Of a stretch of DNA of 64,000 nucleotides, positions 1 through 8,259 are shown in pieces. The stretch covers positions 124,001 to 188,000 of the forward strand of contig NZ_JADEVO010000004.1 of the NCBI RefSeq assembly GCF_017114825.1, given 5' to 3'. The notes under the pieces were generated by a model that was not told where the DNA came from, did no database searches, and worked only from the letters and a program-made list of their open reading frames with translations. Position 1 is the first letter of the stretch; every line of letters starts with the position of its first letter. The position numbers were made by a program, and so were the translations under genes. Source of the DNA: Pseudomonas gregormendelii (lineage in GTDB: Bacteria; Pseudomonadota; Gammaproteobacteria; Pseudomonadales; Pseudomonadaceae).

Positions 1-1
1 C

Positions 2-133
2 CGGCCCTATCATCGGTCCATCGCCACCTACCTGGAATCCGTCATGACCCTCAATAGCCTGTTGTGCAGCCTGCTTGCCGCGTATGCCTGTGGTGCCAGC
101 GGCAGTTACGAAACCCCTGCCCGCGACCTTTAA
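2..133 (+). CDS. 3' end of an unidentified gene (partial)
   Basis: An open frame enters from the left edge and stops at TAA 131-133, giving 43 residues that end in ETPARDL. The gene starts outside the window. The fragment is mostly helical-looking ([21 protein letters not shown]) and might be the end of a regulator's C-terminal domain, for example of the RpiR/SIS type, but it is too short for me to assign. It does not resemble azurin, which precedes the LOG gene in PAO1. A 59-base gap separates it from the next gene on the same strand. Confidence 0.4.
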   Translation, partial: RPYHRSIATYLESVMTLNSLLCSLLAAYACGASGSYETPARDL

Positions 134-192
134 CCCTTGGATCGCTAACGCCGTGCCTTTACCCTGTGGTCATCGTGACCGTGGAGCAAAGC

Positions 193-780
193 ATGTCATT
201 AGCATCCGTTTGTGTTTTCTGCGGTGCCAGCACTGGCACCCACCCGGCTTATCGTGAAGCGGCTATCGCCCTTGGGCGCGCCATCGCCGAACGCAAGCTG
301 ACCCTGGTATACGGCGGTGGTGCCGTGGGTTTGATGGGGATAGTCGCGGATGCCGCCCTGGCAGCCGGCGGGGAAGTCATTGGTATCATTCCGCAAAGTC
401 TCAAGGACAAGGAAATCGGCCACAGCGGCCTGACTCGCCTGGAAGTGGTTGACGGCATGCATGCGCGCAAGGCGCGGATGGCCGAGCTGAGCGATGCTTT
501 CATCGCGCTGCCCGGCGGCCTCGGCACCCTGGAAGAACTGTTCGAGGTCTGGACCTGGGGCCAGCTCGGCTATCATGCAAAACCGCTCGGCCTGCTCGAA
601 GTGAACGGTTTCTACAGCAAATTGACTGGTTTTCTTGATCATATCGTCGGCGAAGGCTTCGTTCGCGAAGCGCACCGTGACATGCTGCAAACGAGCGAAT
701 CGCCGCAAACCCTGCTCGACGCACTGGATGCCTGGCACCCGGTGGTCACGCCAAAATGGGCCGAGCAAAAACCCAGCTAA
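193..780 (+). CDS. LOG family protein (TIGR00730), nucleoside 5'-monophosphate phosphoribohydrolase
   Basis: Predicted 195-residue cytosolic Rossmann-fold enzyme of the LOG (lonely guy) family. Members split the N-glycosidic bond of cytokinin riboside monophosphates or AMP-like nucleotides, releasing base and ribose 5-phosphate. The phosphate-binding GGGAVGLMG is at 41-49 and the signature PGGLGTLEE at 107-115, with the conserved Arg-rich helix MHARKARM at 89-96 supplying the catalytic arginine. I place the start at ATG 193, behind GGAG at 182-185. The frame is open further upstream, but the extra 43 residues are unlike the family. The length is normal for bacterial LOG proteins. The natural substrate in Pseudomonas is not certain; a housekeeping nucleotide role is as likely as cytokinin production. 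Confidence 0.9.
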   Translation: MSLASVCVFCGASTGTHPAYREAAIALGRAIAERKLTLVYGGGAVGLMGIVADAALAAGGEVIGIIPQSLKDKEIGHSGLTRLEVVDGMHARKARMAELSDAFIALPGGLGTLEELFEVWTWGQLGYHAKPLGLLEVNGFYSKLTGFLDHIVGEGFVREAHRDMLQTSESPQTLLDALDAWHPVVTPKWAEQKPS

Positions 781-848
781 CGGCTCGGGCCCGATACAGG
801 GCAGAATATGCGCCGCTCAACCTCACCTTCGACCCAAGAGGATCGCCC

Positions 849-1037
849 ATGGCTAAACCTAATTATTCCTTCGCCAAACGTCAGAGAGACTTGGCCAAGG
901 AGCAGAAGAAAGAGGAAAAGCTTCAGCGCAAGAAAGCTACAGCTGAAGAAGAAGCAGCAGCACTGAACCCGGATGCCGAAGGTGAAGTGGCTACAGACGA
1001 AACCGCAGCACCGAAAGATCAGGCGCCTGACGCCTGA
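849..1037 (+). CDS. Small highly charged conserved hypothetical protein
   Basis: Protein of 62 residues with start ATG 849, 68 bases after the LOG gene on the same strand, preceded by AGAGG about 8 bases upstream. The first half is strongly basic (KRQRDLAKEQKKEEKLQRKK) and likely one continuous helix. The second half is acidic and rich in Ala and Glu. There is no cysteine, membrane segment or enzyme motif. I remember similar short lysine-rich proteins at this place in other Pseudomonas genomes but know of no assigned function. The two oppositely charged halves suggest nucleic acid or ribosome contact, which is inference only. Confidence 0.75.
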   Translation: MAKPNYSFAKRQRDLAKEQKKEEKLQRKKATAEEEAAALNPDAEGEVATDETAAPKDQAPDA

Positions 1038-1110
1038 GACCCTCAGGGCCGGATGATCTGATCAGGCCCACCGGATCTGTGTCCAGGGTTGGCAGCAGTG
1101 CTGCTGACCC

Positions 1111-1207
1111 TGTAGGAGCTGCCGAAGGCTGCGATCTTTTGATCTTGCTCTTCAAATGTTCTGGAGACGCTCAAGATCAAAAGATCGCAGCCTTCGACAG
1201 CTCCTAC
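1111..1207. repeat. REP pair (GTAGGAGCTGCCGAAGGCTGCGATC class)
   Basis: A forward copy beginning TGTAGGAGCTGCCGAAGG at 1111 faces an inverted copy ending CAGCTCCTAC at 1207, with about 35 unpaired bases between. This is the arrangement of Pseudomonas REP doublets. It fills most of the gap between the small charged protein and the end of the transglutaminase gene, which converge here, so it may also act as a weak bidirectional terminator. Confidence 0.9.
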
Positions 1208-1221
1208 CGGGGGGATGCGCG

Positions 1222-2112
1222 TTAATCCAGCGGCATCACCGTGACCCGAACTTCGGGGTCATGATTGCCCCCGCCCAGAATTACCCCGCGCAACGGCGAC
1301 ACATCCGAAAAATCCCGGCCCCAGGCCAGGGTGATGTGCTCCAGTGCCGGCTGCACGTTGTTGGTCGGATCAAAATCGACCCAACCCAGTACCGGACAAA
1401 ATACCGAAACCCAGGCATGCGAGGCGTCGGCGCCGATCAGGCGTGGCTGGCCGGGTGGTGGCTGAGTCAGCAGGTACCCGCTGATGTAACGCGCTGCCAG
1501 GCCTCGGGAGCGCACGCACGCGAGCATCAGGTGGGCGAAGTCCTGGCAAACCCCTCGCCGCCGCTCCAGGACCTCCACCAGAGGCGTGGCGACCTGGGTC
1601 GCTTCGGCATCGAAGGTGAACTCGCTGAAAATCTTCTCCATCAATGCCTGAACGCCAAGCAGCAACGGCCTGCCCGGCGCAAAACAACTTTCCGAGAACT
1701 CGACGAAGTTGCGCTTCAAGTGCACATAGGGCGATTCGAACCGGTAACGGCAGGCTTCCAGTATCTCGCGGGAAAGCGGCTGGCTGCTGTAGGTCAGCGC
1801 GCTGCGGGTATCTTCCCATGCGGGGGAGCGGTTGAAGTCCAGCATCGGCCGGGCCGTCACTTCAATGGTCAGGCTGGCATTGACCAGCAATTCGTCGTGG
1901 GGGCGCTCGAACGCCAGGCGGGTCAGCGGATTGCCGAACACGTCCAGTTCATCCCGGCGTGAGGTGGGATCGGGACTGATCTGCAAACGCTGATCCGTGC
2001 AATGCTGCCAGGCGCAAGGCCGTGGCCACAGGTGCGCCAGCTGCTGGGCGAGCGACACCGGGCTGTCGTAGTGATAGTGGGTGTCGTGAAAAATCTGGTA
2101 ATGGGCGCTCAT
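1222..2112 (-). CDS. Transglutaminase-like cysteine protease family protein
   Basis: Protein of 296 residues with an N-terminal transglutaminase-associated region (about 1-150) and a transglutaminase-like core. The papain-type triad is complete: Cys189 in RRGVCQDFAH, His232 in DASHAWVS and Asp248 in DFDPTNN. No signal peptide, so it is probably cytosolic. Its ATG (2112-2110) overlaps the TGA of the upstream ATP-grasp gene as TGATG, which implies translational coupling. In many bacteria this family (COG1305) accompanies COG2307/COG2308 ATP-grasp/alpha-E proteins and is thought to cleave or transfer isopeptide bonds on the ATP-grasp product. The substrate is unknown. Confidence 0.88.
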   Translation of the reverse strand: MSAHYQIFHDTHYHYDSPVSLAQQLAHLWPRPCAWQHCTDQRLQISPDPTSRRDELDVFGNPLTRLAFERPHDELLVNASLTIEVTARPMLDFNRSPAWEDTRSALTYSSQPLSREILEACRYRFESPYVHLKRNFVEFSESCFAPGRPLLLGVQALMEKIFSEFTFDAEATQVATPLVEVLERRRGVCQDFAHLMLACVRSRGLAARYISGYLLTQPPPGQPRLIGADASHAWVSVFCPVLGWVDFDPTNNVQPALEHITLAWGRDFSDVSPLRGVILGGGNHDPEVRVTVMPLD

Positions 2113-4598
2113 CAGACGGACACCGTACGCTGGCTGACATCATCGACATGGGCGAAATGCCGCAGTGCCAGGCGATCGGAGGCCTGGCCGCTGGCTTCGG
2201 CGATTTCCTGCAGCAGATCGGCCAGGCCTTCGACGGCGGCGCGTACGCTGGCTTCGCCAAACAGCGAGTTTTGCAGGCACCCCAGGTCGAACCGGGCCAG
2301 GCGCTCGACCAGTTGCGGCAAACCGGTCTCACGTGGCGCACCGAAATCGTCATTCAGTCGCTTGAGGGTACGATTGACCAGCTTCAACTGGAACAGCACG
2401 GCATGGGGGTTCTGCTCGTCCAGGAGCAACAGGTCCAGTACCGGGAGCAGTTGCGCCACCGCCAGATACCGCGAGCGATAAGTGATGCTGCTGTTGCCCA
2501 GTTCCAGCAGCCATTCCAGGCCCGCCTGATCAAAAGGACCGGCGCCGCGCAGGAAGGCGGCAAGGCTGGCGCTGAGAAATTGCAGCCGTTCGATGCGCCG
2601 ACCGATCATCAGAAAGCGCCATCCCTCATCGCGGGTCATGTCGTCCAGGGCAAAACCCGACAGCGCGGCCAGGGACATCACCAGTCGGTTGAGAAAGTCC
2701 AGCAGCTCACCGAAGTCAGGCTCGGCGGTTTCCAGTTCCATGGCTTCGCGTTGCAGCTCCACCAGGGCCTGCCAGTTTTCCCGCGAGAGCTTGCCGCGCA
2801 CCTGCGAGGCTGCCCACTGCAATCGCTGCAGGTTGGAGCGCAGGCTGAACGACCAGTCATCCCCGAGCAGCGCGGCAAGCAGGCGTTCCTGCAGTTCGCC
2901 CTCATCGGGCAACAGCATCAGGCGTTCTCCAAGATCGACTGCGGCTTGCAGCGCTTGCGGATCGTCGCCATCGACATAACGAGCGAGCATGATGCGCAGC
3001 AACCGGGCGCTGTCATCACAGCGTTCGCAATAGCGACCGAACCAGAACAGGTTTTCCACCACCCGCGACGGCAGGTAGGGGTCGCGACGAACCAGGTCAT
3101 GCACCCCTATCGTGCGTCGGGTTTTCCATTGTTCGCCGGTGGGTGGACGATCGCCCAGCACCCAGGTGTCCTTGCTGGCGCCGCCCCGTTGCATCGACAC
3201 CACTTCGGCGTCCGCGTCGGCGGCGACCCGGGTCAAACTGCCAGGTAAAACGCGATAACCCTCATTGCTGGCGACCGCATACATGCGCATGCCGATGGCA
3301 CGAGGTTGCAACTGGCCGTCTTCAGCCTGCCACACCGGGGCCTGGGATAACTGCGCAAGTTCTTGCGCCACATAAGCGTAAGGGCGCGCCTGCATGCGCT
3401 CGGCAAGCTCTTCGCGCTGTTTTTCACTCAGGTCGCGGCCAAACACCGGGGTAAAACTCTGGGATGGAAAGGCCGGCTTGATCAGTAGTTCGGGCAGCTT
3501 CTCCAGTGCCTGCGCCAGCACCGGCGCCTCGCCGCACCACCAAGTGGCGATGGACGGCAGTATCAGCTCCTCACCAAACAGGAACTGACTGATCCGCGGC
3601 AGAAAGCCGAGCAGGCCCGGCGACTCCAGCACGCCGCTGCCGAGCGCATTGGCCACCAGCACCCGGCCCTGCCGCACCGCCTCGAGCAATCCTGGCACGC
3701 CAAGGGCTGAATCGGTGCGCAATTCGAGCGGGTCGCAGAAGTCATCATCCAGCCGGCGCATGATCGCGTGCACGCGGCGCAAACCGCTCAGTGTCTTCAG
3801 GTAGACCGTGGCATCGCGCACCGTGAGGTCACCACCTTCCACCAGCGGATAGCCGAGTTGCCGCGCCAGGTAGAGATGCTCGAAATAGCTTTCATTAAAA
3901 CGGCCGGGCGTCAGCAACACGATCAGCGGCGCCTCGGCGTCGCTCGGCGCCTGGCGCGCCAGGGTCTCCTGCAGCGTGCGGAAGAAACCGGCCAGGTGCT
4001 GCACCTTCAGGTCACGGTACAACTCCGGGAACGCGCGCGACACGATGGTGCGGTTCTCCAGCGCATAACCCGCGCCAGAAGGTGCCTGGGTGCGGTCCGC
4101 CGTTACCCACCAGCGACCATCCGGCGTACGCGCCAGATCGACGGCATACAGGTGCAAAAAAGCCCCGTCAGGCGGCTTGATGCCCTGGCAGGGCCAGAGG
4201 AAATTGTTGTGGCCGAACACCAGCTCGGCCGGCAACAGCCCCTCGGCAATCAAGCGTTGCGGGCCATACAGGTCTGCCAGCACGGCATTGAGCAGGCGCG
4301 CGCGCTGGGCGATGCCGGCCGACAATTGCTGCCACTCATCGACGGCGATTACATGCGGCAGCAAGTCCAGTTCCCACGGCCGATCCGCGCCTTTGGGGTC
4401 GGCGTAGACGTTGTAGGTCACACCGTTTTCGTGGATCTGCCGGGTCAACAGGGCCTGACGCTGCATCAATTGCGCAGGGGTGCTGCGCTGCAATTGGTCG
4501 AACAACCGACGCCAATGCGCGCGCACGGCTCCGCTGTCGTCGAGCAGTTCGTGGTAATTGCCCGCCGTCGGCGGGTAGCGGTCAAGCAGGTCAGGCAT
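2112..4598 (-). CDS. Circularly permuted ATP-grasp / alpha-E domain fusion protein
   Basis: Predicted 828-residue cytosolic protein. About residues 1-470 are the circularly permuted ATP-grasp type 2 module (DUF404/DUF407, COG2308), expected to form an amide bond using ATP. About 500-825 are the helical alpha-E module (DUF403, COG2307), beginning near PYLPSRVVENLFWFGRYCER. In many species the two are separate genes; here they are fused. I choose ATG 4598 (MPDLLDRYP) over a TTG seven codons upstream because GAG precedes the ATG and the TTG has no ribosome site. It sits 88 bases downstream of the transglutaminase-DUF2126 gene and overlaps the following transglutaminase by one base. Comparative work (Iyer and colleagues on amidoligases) predicts such clusters make a small peptide or peptide tag. 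The product is not known. Confidence 0.88.
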   Translation of the reverse strand: MPDLLDRYPPTAGNYHELLDDSGAVRAHWRRLFDQLQRSTPAQLMQRQALLTRQIHENGVTYNVYADPKGADRPWELDLLPHVIAVDEWQQLSAGIAQRARLLNAVLADLYGPQRLIAEGLLPAELVFGHNNFLWPCQGIKPPDGAFLHLYAVDLARTPDGRWWVTADRTQAPSGAGYALENRTIVSRAFPELYRDLKVQHLAGFFRTLQETLARQAPSDAEAPLIVLLTPGRFNESYFEHLYLARQLGYPLVEGGDLTVRDATVYLKTLSGLRRVHAIMRRLDDDFCDPLELRTDSALGVPGLLEAVRQGRVLVANALGSGVLESPGLLGFLPRISQFLFGEELILPSIATWWCGEAPVLAQALEKLPELLIKPAFPSQSFTPVFGRDLSEKQREELAERMQARPYAYVAQELAQLSQAPVWQAEDGQLQPRAIGMRMYAVASNEGYRVLPGSLTRVAADADAEVVSMQRGGASKDTWVLGDRPPTGEQWKTRRTIGVHDLVRRDPYLPSRVVENLFWFGRYCERCDDSARLLRIMLARYVDGDDPQALQAAVDLGERLMLLPDEGELQERLLAALLGDDWSFSLRSNLQRLQWAASQVRGKLSRENWQALVELQREAMELETAEPDFGELLDFLNRLVMSLAALSGFALDDMTRDEGWRFLMIGRRIERLQFLSASLAAFLRGAGPFDQAGLEWLLELGNSSITYRSRYLAVAQLLPVLDLLLLDEQNPHAVLFQLKLVNRTLKRLNDDFGAPRETGLPQLVERLARFDLGCLQNSLFGEASVRAAVEGLADLLQEIAEASGQASDRLALRHFAHVDDVSQRTVSV

Positions 4599-4686
4599 GG
4601 AAAGCTCGGCAGACAGCAAGGAACGGTCAGACTAACGCACGCTCATGACACCCGGATAGACGAAAAACCCGGGCGTCGCGTACGGT

Positions 4687-7600
4687 TCAAAAACGTCGTA
4701 AATCGAGCGTCATTGGCAGCTCGTCGTTGATATCCAGAAGGGGCACCGGCAGTTTTCCGGGGCTGTGGCCGATACGGAAGAACCGCGCCATGCGCCGGCT
4801 CTCGGCTTCGTTCGCGTTCACCGGCAAGCTGTCGTAGTTGCGTCCTCCCGGATGAGCCACGTGGTACTGGCAACCGCCCAGTGAGCGTTGCATCCAGGTG
4901 TCGAGCAAGTCGAACACCAATGGCGCGTGAACCGGGATGGTTGGCTGCAGGCAGTTGGCCGGTTGCCAGGCGCGAAAACGCACGCCGGCGACAAACTCGC
5001 CGACTCGTCCGGTCGGTTGCAGGGGCACGGCAACGCCATTGCAGGTCAGCAGGTAGCGCTGTGGCGGCAAGCCGCTGAGCTTGACCTGCAGGCGCTCCAG
5101 GGATGAGTCGACATAGCGCACGGTGCCACCAGGCGCGCCCTCCTCGCCCAACACATGCCAGGGTTCCAGCGCCTGACGCACCTCCAGTTCGATACCGCTG
5201 ACCGCGTAGTCGCCCACTTTGGGAAAGCGAAATTCCAGGTGTGCGGCGAACCACTCGGCACGCACGGGATAACCGGCCGAATTCAGGTCGAGGATAACGT
5301 CGGCAAAATCCTGTTCGATGAAGTGCGGCAACAGGAAACGGTCGTGCAGTTCGGTGCCCCAGCGCGCCAGTTTCGGCGGCGCATAGGGTTCACGCCAGAA
5401 TCGTGCGACCAGCGCCCGCAGCAGCAGCTGTTGGGTCAGGCTCATGCGCGCATGGGGTGGCATTTCAAAGGCGCGCAGCTCCAGCAAGCCCAGGCGGCCG
5501 GTTGCGCCATCCGGGGAATACAGCTTGTCGACGCAGAACTCGGCACGGTGCGTGTTGCCCGTCACGTCGATCAGCAGGTTTCGCAGTAACCGGTCCACCA
5601 GCCACGGCGCACACTCTTCGCCAGGCTCGGGCATCTGCGCAAAGGCGATCTCCAGTTCATACAACGCATCGTTGCGCGCCTCATCGACTCGCGGCGCTTG
5701 CGACGTGGGGCCGATGAACAGTCCCGAGAACAGGTAGGACAGGGAAGGATGGTTATGCCAGTAGCTGATCAGGCTGCGCAGCAGGTCCGGACGCCGCAGG
5801 AACGGCGAGTCGGCCGGCGTCGCACCACCCAGGACAAAATGGTTGCCGCCGCCGGTTCCGGTGTGGCGGCCATCGATCATGAATTTTTCGGTGGTCAGGC
5901 GAGTCTGGCGCGCCTGTTCGTAAAGAAACTCGGTTCGTTCGACCAGTTCGTCCCAGGTGGCAGAAGGCTGGACGTTGACTTCGATCACACCCGGATCAGG
6001 CGTGATGCGGAAGTTGCTCAGGCGCGGATCGCTCGGCGGCTCGTAGCCTTCCAGCAACACCGGGCAATGCAACTCCTCTGCGGTGGCCTCGATGGCGGCG
6101 ACCAGTTCCAGATAGTCCTCGGCCCGTTCCAGAGGCGGCATGAACAGGTACAGTCGACCCTCGCGCGCTTCGGCACAGAAGGCGGTGCGGGTCAGCCAGT
6201 CGGCGGATTCGTCTAGCTTTGGCGCGCGCTCCTCGACCACTGCCGGTTGGTCCTGGCCTTGCAACTGAGCCGAGTCGGGCAACTGCGGGAAATCCTGGTT
6301 CGGATCCCGGGGATGGATAAATGGATACTCTGCAGCCTTGACCCAGGGTTGCGAGCCCAGCGGCAAGCGGTACCCCAGGGGTGAGTCACCGGGTACCAGC
6401 CGGCAATGCTCATCGCGCAGGTACCAGCGACCGCTTTGCCACTGGTCACCCTTGGCAGTACGTGCCAGGGGAAGAACCTGTCCGATGACCTTATCCAGGC
6501 CCTGGCTGAAGACCTTGCGCAGGCGCGCCCGCTCCAAGGGCTCTTCCAGGCGCGAATCTTCGGCGCTGACGTTCTGGGGCAACGTGCCTTCGCGCCAGAG
6601 GTAATAGAAATTGTCTTCGTAGGCAGGAAACACAAAGCGCGTGGGAATTTTCAGACGTTCAGCCACGCTTGCCAGGAAACGCCCGGCCAGTTCGCCGTCA
6701 GCGCCGTAGTCCTCCTGCTCGTCGGCAATCAACGCGCCGTTGCTCCAGATCGGCACGCCGTCGCGACGCCAGTAGCAGTTCAACGACCAGCGCGGCAGTT
6801 GCTCACCGGGGTACCACTTGCCCTGGCCAAAATGCACAAGGCCATTGGGTGCGTAGTGCTTGCGCATGCGCTCGAACAGTTCAGCCGACAGGCGCCGCTT
6901 GTCCGGACCGAGCGCGGCGGTGTTCCACTCCGCGCCGTCCGGGTCGTCGATGGAGACAAAGGTCGGCTCGCCGCCCATGGTCAGGCGTACGTCACTTTCC
7001 AGCAGGTCTGCATCGATCTGGCGACCCAGGGCCTGAATTGCCAGCCATTGGTCTTCGGTGTAGGGCCGGGTGACGCGAGGCGCTTCCCAGATGCGCTCAA
7101 CGGACATCTCATGGGTAAATTCGCATTCGCACGGTTCCACCAGGCCGCTGATCGGGGCCGCAGAGCCCGGATCGGGACTGCAGGCCAACGGAATGTGGCC
7201 TTCGCCGGCAAACAGCCCGGAGGTGGCGTCCAGGCCGATCCAGCCGGCACCCGGCAAATAGACTTCACACCAGGCATGCAGGTCGGTGAAATCCACCTCG
7301 GTGCCGGAAGGACCATCGAGACTTTTCACATCGGCGGTCAGCTGGATCAGATACCCGGACACGAAACGCGCCGCGAGGCCAAGGTTGCGCAACAGTTGCA
7401 CCAACAGCCAGGCGGAGTCGCGGCAGGAACCGCTCGCGTGTTCGAGCGTGTGCTCGGGCGTCTGCACACCCGGCTCCATGCGAATCAGGTAGCCAATGTC
7501 TTCGCTCAAGCGCTGGTTGAGGCCGACCAGGAAGTCGACGCTGGGCAAGGGTGTGCGGTCGATGCCGTCGAGGTAGGCCTTGAACTTCGGTGTGAGCGGC

Positions 7601-7962
7601 AGGGTTTCCAGGTACGGCGCCAGTTCCTTGCGCTCGTCGGCTGCATAGGTGAACGGGATTTTCTCGGCATAGGGCTCGAGGAAAAAGTCGAAGGGATTGA
7701 AGACGGCCATCTCCGCCAGCAGATCGACTTCGATACGCAGCTCTTCGGTTTTTTCCGGAAACACCAACCGCGCCAGGTAATTGCCCTGGGGGTCCTGCTG
7801 CCAGTTGATGAAGTGCTGCTCGGGCGAGACTTTCAGCGCATAGGACAAGATCCGCGTGCGACTGTGGGCGGCCGGGCGCAGCCGCACAATCTGCGGTCCG
7901 AGTTCGACGGCGCGGTCGTAGCGGTAATGCGTGACGTGATGCAATGCGACATGTATCGACAC
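4687..7962 (-). CDS. Transglutaminase-DUF2126 fusion protein
   Basis: Protein of 1091 residues and first gene of the three-gene cluster. Residues 1-290 are a transglutaminase N-terminal region plus core with Cys180 (SGSCRDSAW), His229 (DLHAWCEV) and Asp245 (GLDATSG), so the triad is intact. Residues from about 300 to the end form the large DUF2126 region, whose fold and role I cannot state, with a conserved-looking stretch HTGTGGGNHFVLGG. The start is GTG 7962, giving MSIHVALHHVTHYRYD, directly behind a perfect AGGAGG six bases upstream; further upstream codons are open but lack a site. Likely cytosolic. It probably works on the same substrate as the downstream ATP-grasp/alpha-E protein and second transglutaminase. 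Confidence 0.88.
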   Translation of the reverse strand: MSIHVALHHVTHYRYDRAVELGPQIVRLRPAAHSRTRILSYALKVSPEQHFINWQQDPQGNYLARLVFPEKTEELRIEVDLLAEMAVFNPFDFFLEPYAEKIPFTYAADERKELAPYLETLPLTPKFKAYLDGIDRTPLPSVDFLVGLNQRLSEDIGYLIRMEPGVQTPEHTLEHASGSCRDSAWLLVQLLRNLGLAARFVSGYLIQLTADVKSLDGPSGTEVDFTDLHAWCEVYLPGAGWIGLDATSGLFAGEGHIPLACSPDPGSAAPISGLVEPCECEFTHEMSVERIWEAPRVTRPYTEDQWLAIQALGRQIDADLLESDVRLTMGGEPTFVSIDDPDGAEWNTAALGPDKRRLSAELFERMRKHYAPNGLVHFGQGKWYPGEQLPRWSLNCYWRRDGVPIWSNGALIADEQEDYGADGELAGRFLASVAERLKIPTRFVFPAYEDNFYYLWREGTLPQNVSAEDSRLEEPLERARLRKVFSQGLDKVIGQVLPLARTAKGDQWQSGRWYLRDEHCRLVPGDSPLGYRLPLGSQPWVKAAEYPFIHPRDPNQDFPQLPDSAQLQGQDQPAVVEERAPKLDESADWLTRTAFCAEAREGRLYLFMPPLERAEDYLELVAAIEATAEELHCPVLLEGYEPPSDPRLSNFRITPDPGVIEVNVQPSATWDELVERTEFLYEQARQTRLTTEKFMIDGRHTGTGGGNHFVLGGATPADSPFLRRPDLLRSLISYWHNHPSLSYLFSGLFIGPTSQAPRVDEARNDALYELEIAFAQMPEPGEECAPWLVDRLLRNLLIDVTGNTHRAEFCVDKLYSPDGATGRLGLLELRAFEMPPHARMSLTQQLLLRALVARFWREPYAPPKLARWGTELHDRFLLPHFIEQDFADVILDLNSAGYPVRAEWFAAHLEFRFPKVGDYAVSGIELEVRQALEPWHVLGEEGAPGGTVRYVDSSLERLQVKLSGLPPQRYLLTCNGVAVPLQPTGRVGEFVAGVRFRAWQPANCLQPTIPVHAPLVFDLLDTWMQRSLGGCQYHVAHPGGRNYDSLPVNANEAESRRMARFFRIGHSPGKLPVPLLDINDELPMTLDLRRF

Positions 7963-8120
7963 GGCGTGCCTCCTGCGAGCCTTAAGCGTATTCGAAAGCG
8001 CGCAAGACTTATGCCATCCAGCAGCGCTGGCGCTTTCACAGATTTGCTTAGGGCAGTACAGCACCAAAATCGGGCGATGCGGGAATTTGGTTGGGAGTGA
8101 TTGCACGCAAATGTGGCGAA

Positions 8121-8205
8121 GATCAAAAGATCGCAGCCTTCGGCAGCTCCTACAGGGGTACGCATTCCAACTGTAGGAGCTGCCGAAGGCTGCGATCTTT
8201 GATCT
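8121..8205. repeat. REP pair, outward-facing
   Basis: An inverted copy (8121-8154, ending GGCAGCTCCTACA) is followed by a direct copy (8172-8204, starting TGTAGGAGCTGCC). The order is opposite to the other class members in the window, where the direct copy comes first. It lies between the DUF2126 gene start and the ygiQ terminator. Confidence 0.88.
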
Positions 8206-8211
8206 TCAAAC

Positions 8212-8239
8212 GCAAAACGCCAACCCGAAGGTTGGCGTT
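8212..8239 (-). terminator. Rho-independent terminator after ygiQ
   Basis: A perfect 10-bp stem AACGCCAACC / GGTTGGCGTT with a 4-base loop lies 21 bases beyond the ygiQ stop. Read on the minus strand it runs into TTTTGCGTTTG. Confidence 0.85.
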
Positions 8240-8259
8240 CTGTTAGCTGCTTTAAGCGT

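Noticed and set aside
1111..1207. REP doublets considered as CRISPR repeats
   Set aside because: They occur as inverted pairs scattered through the window, not as regularly spaced direct repeats with unique spacers, and no cas gene is present.
6406..8100. Open frame of 564 codons antisense to the transglutaminase-DUF2126 gene
   Set aside because: Low-complexity Arg/Gln/Gly-rich translation typical of antisense shadows; no ribosome site; the opposite strand encodes a clear family.
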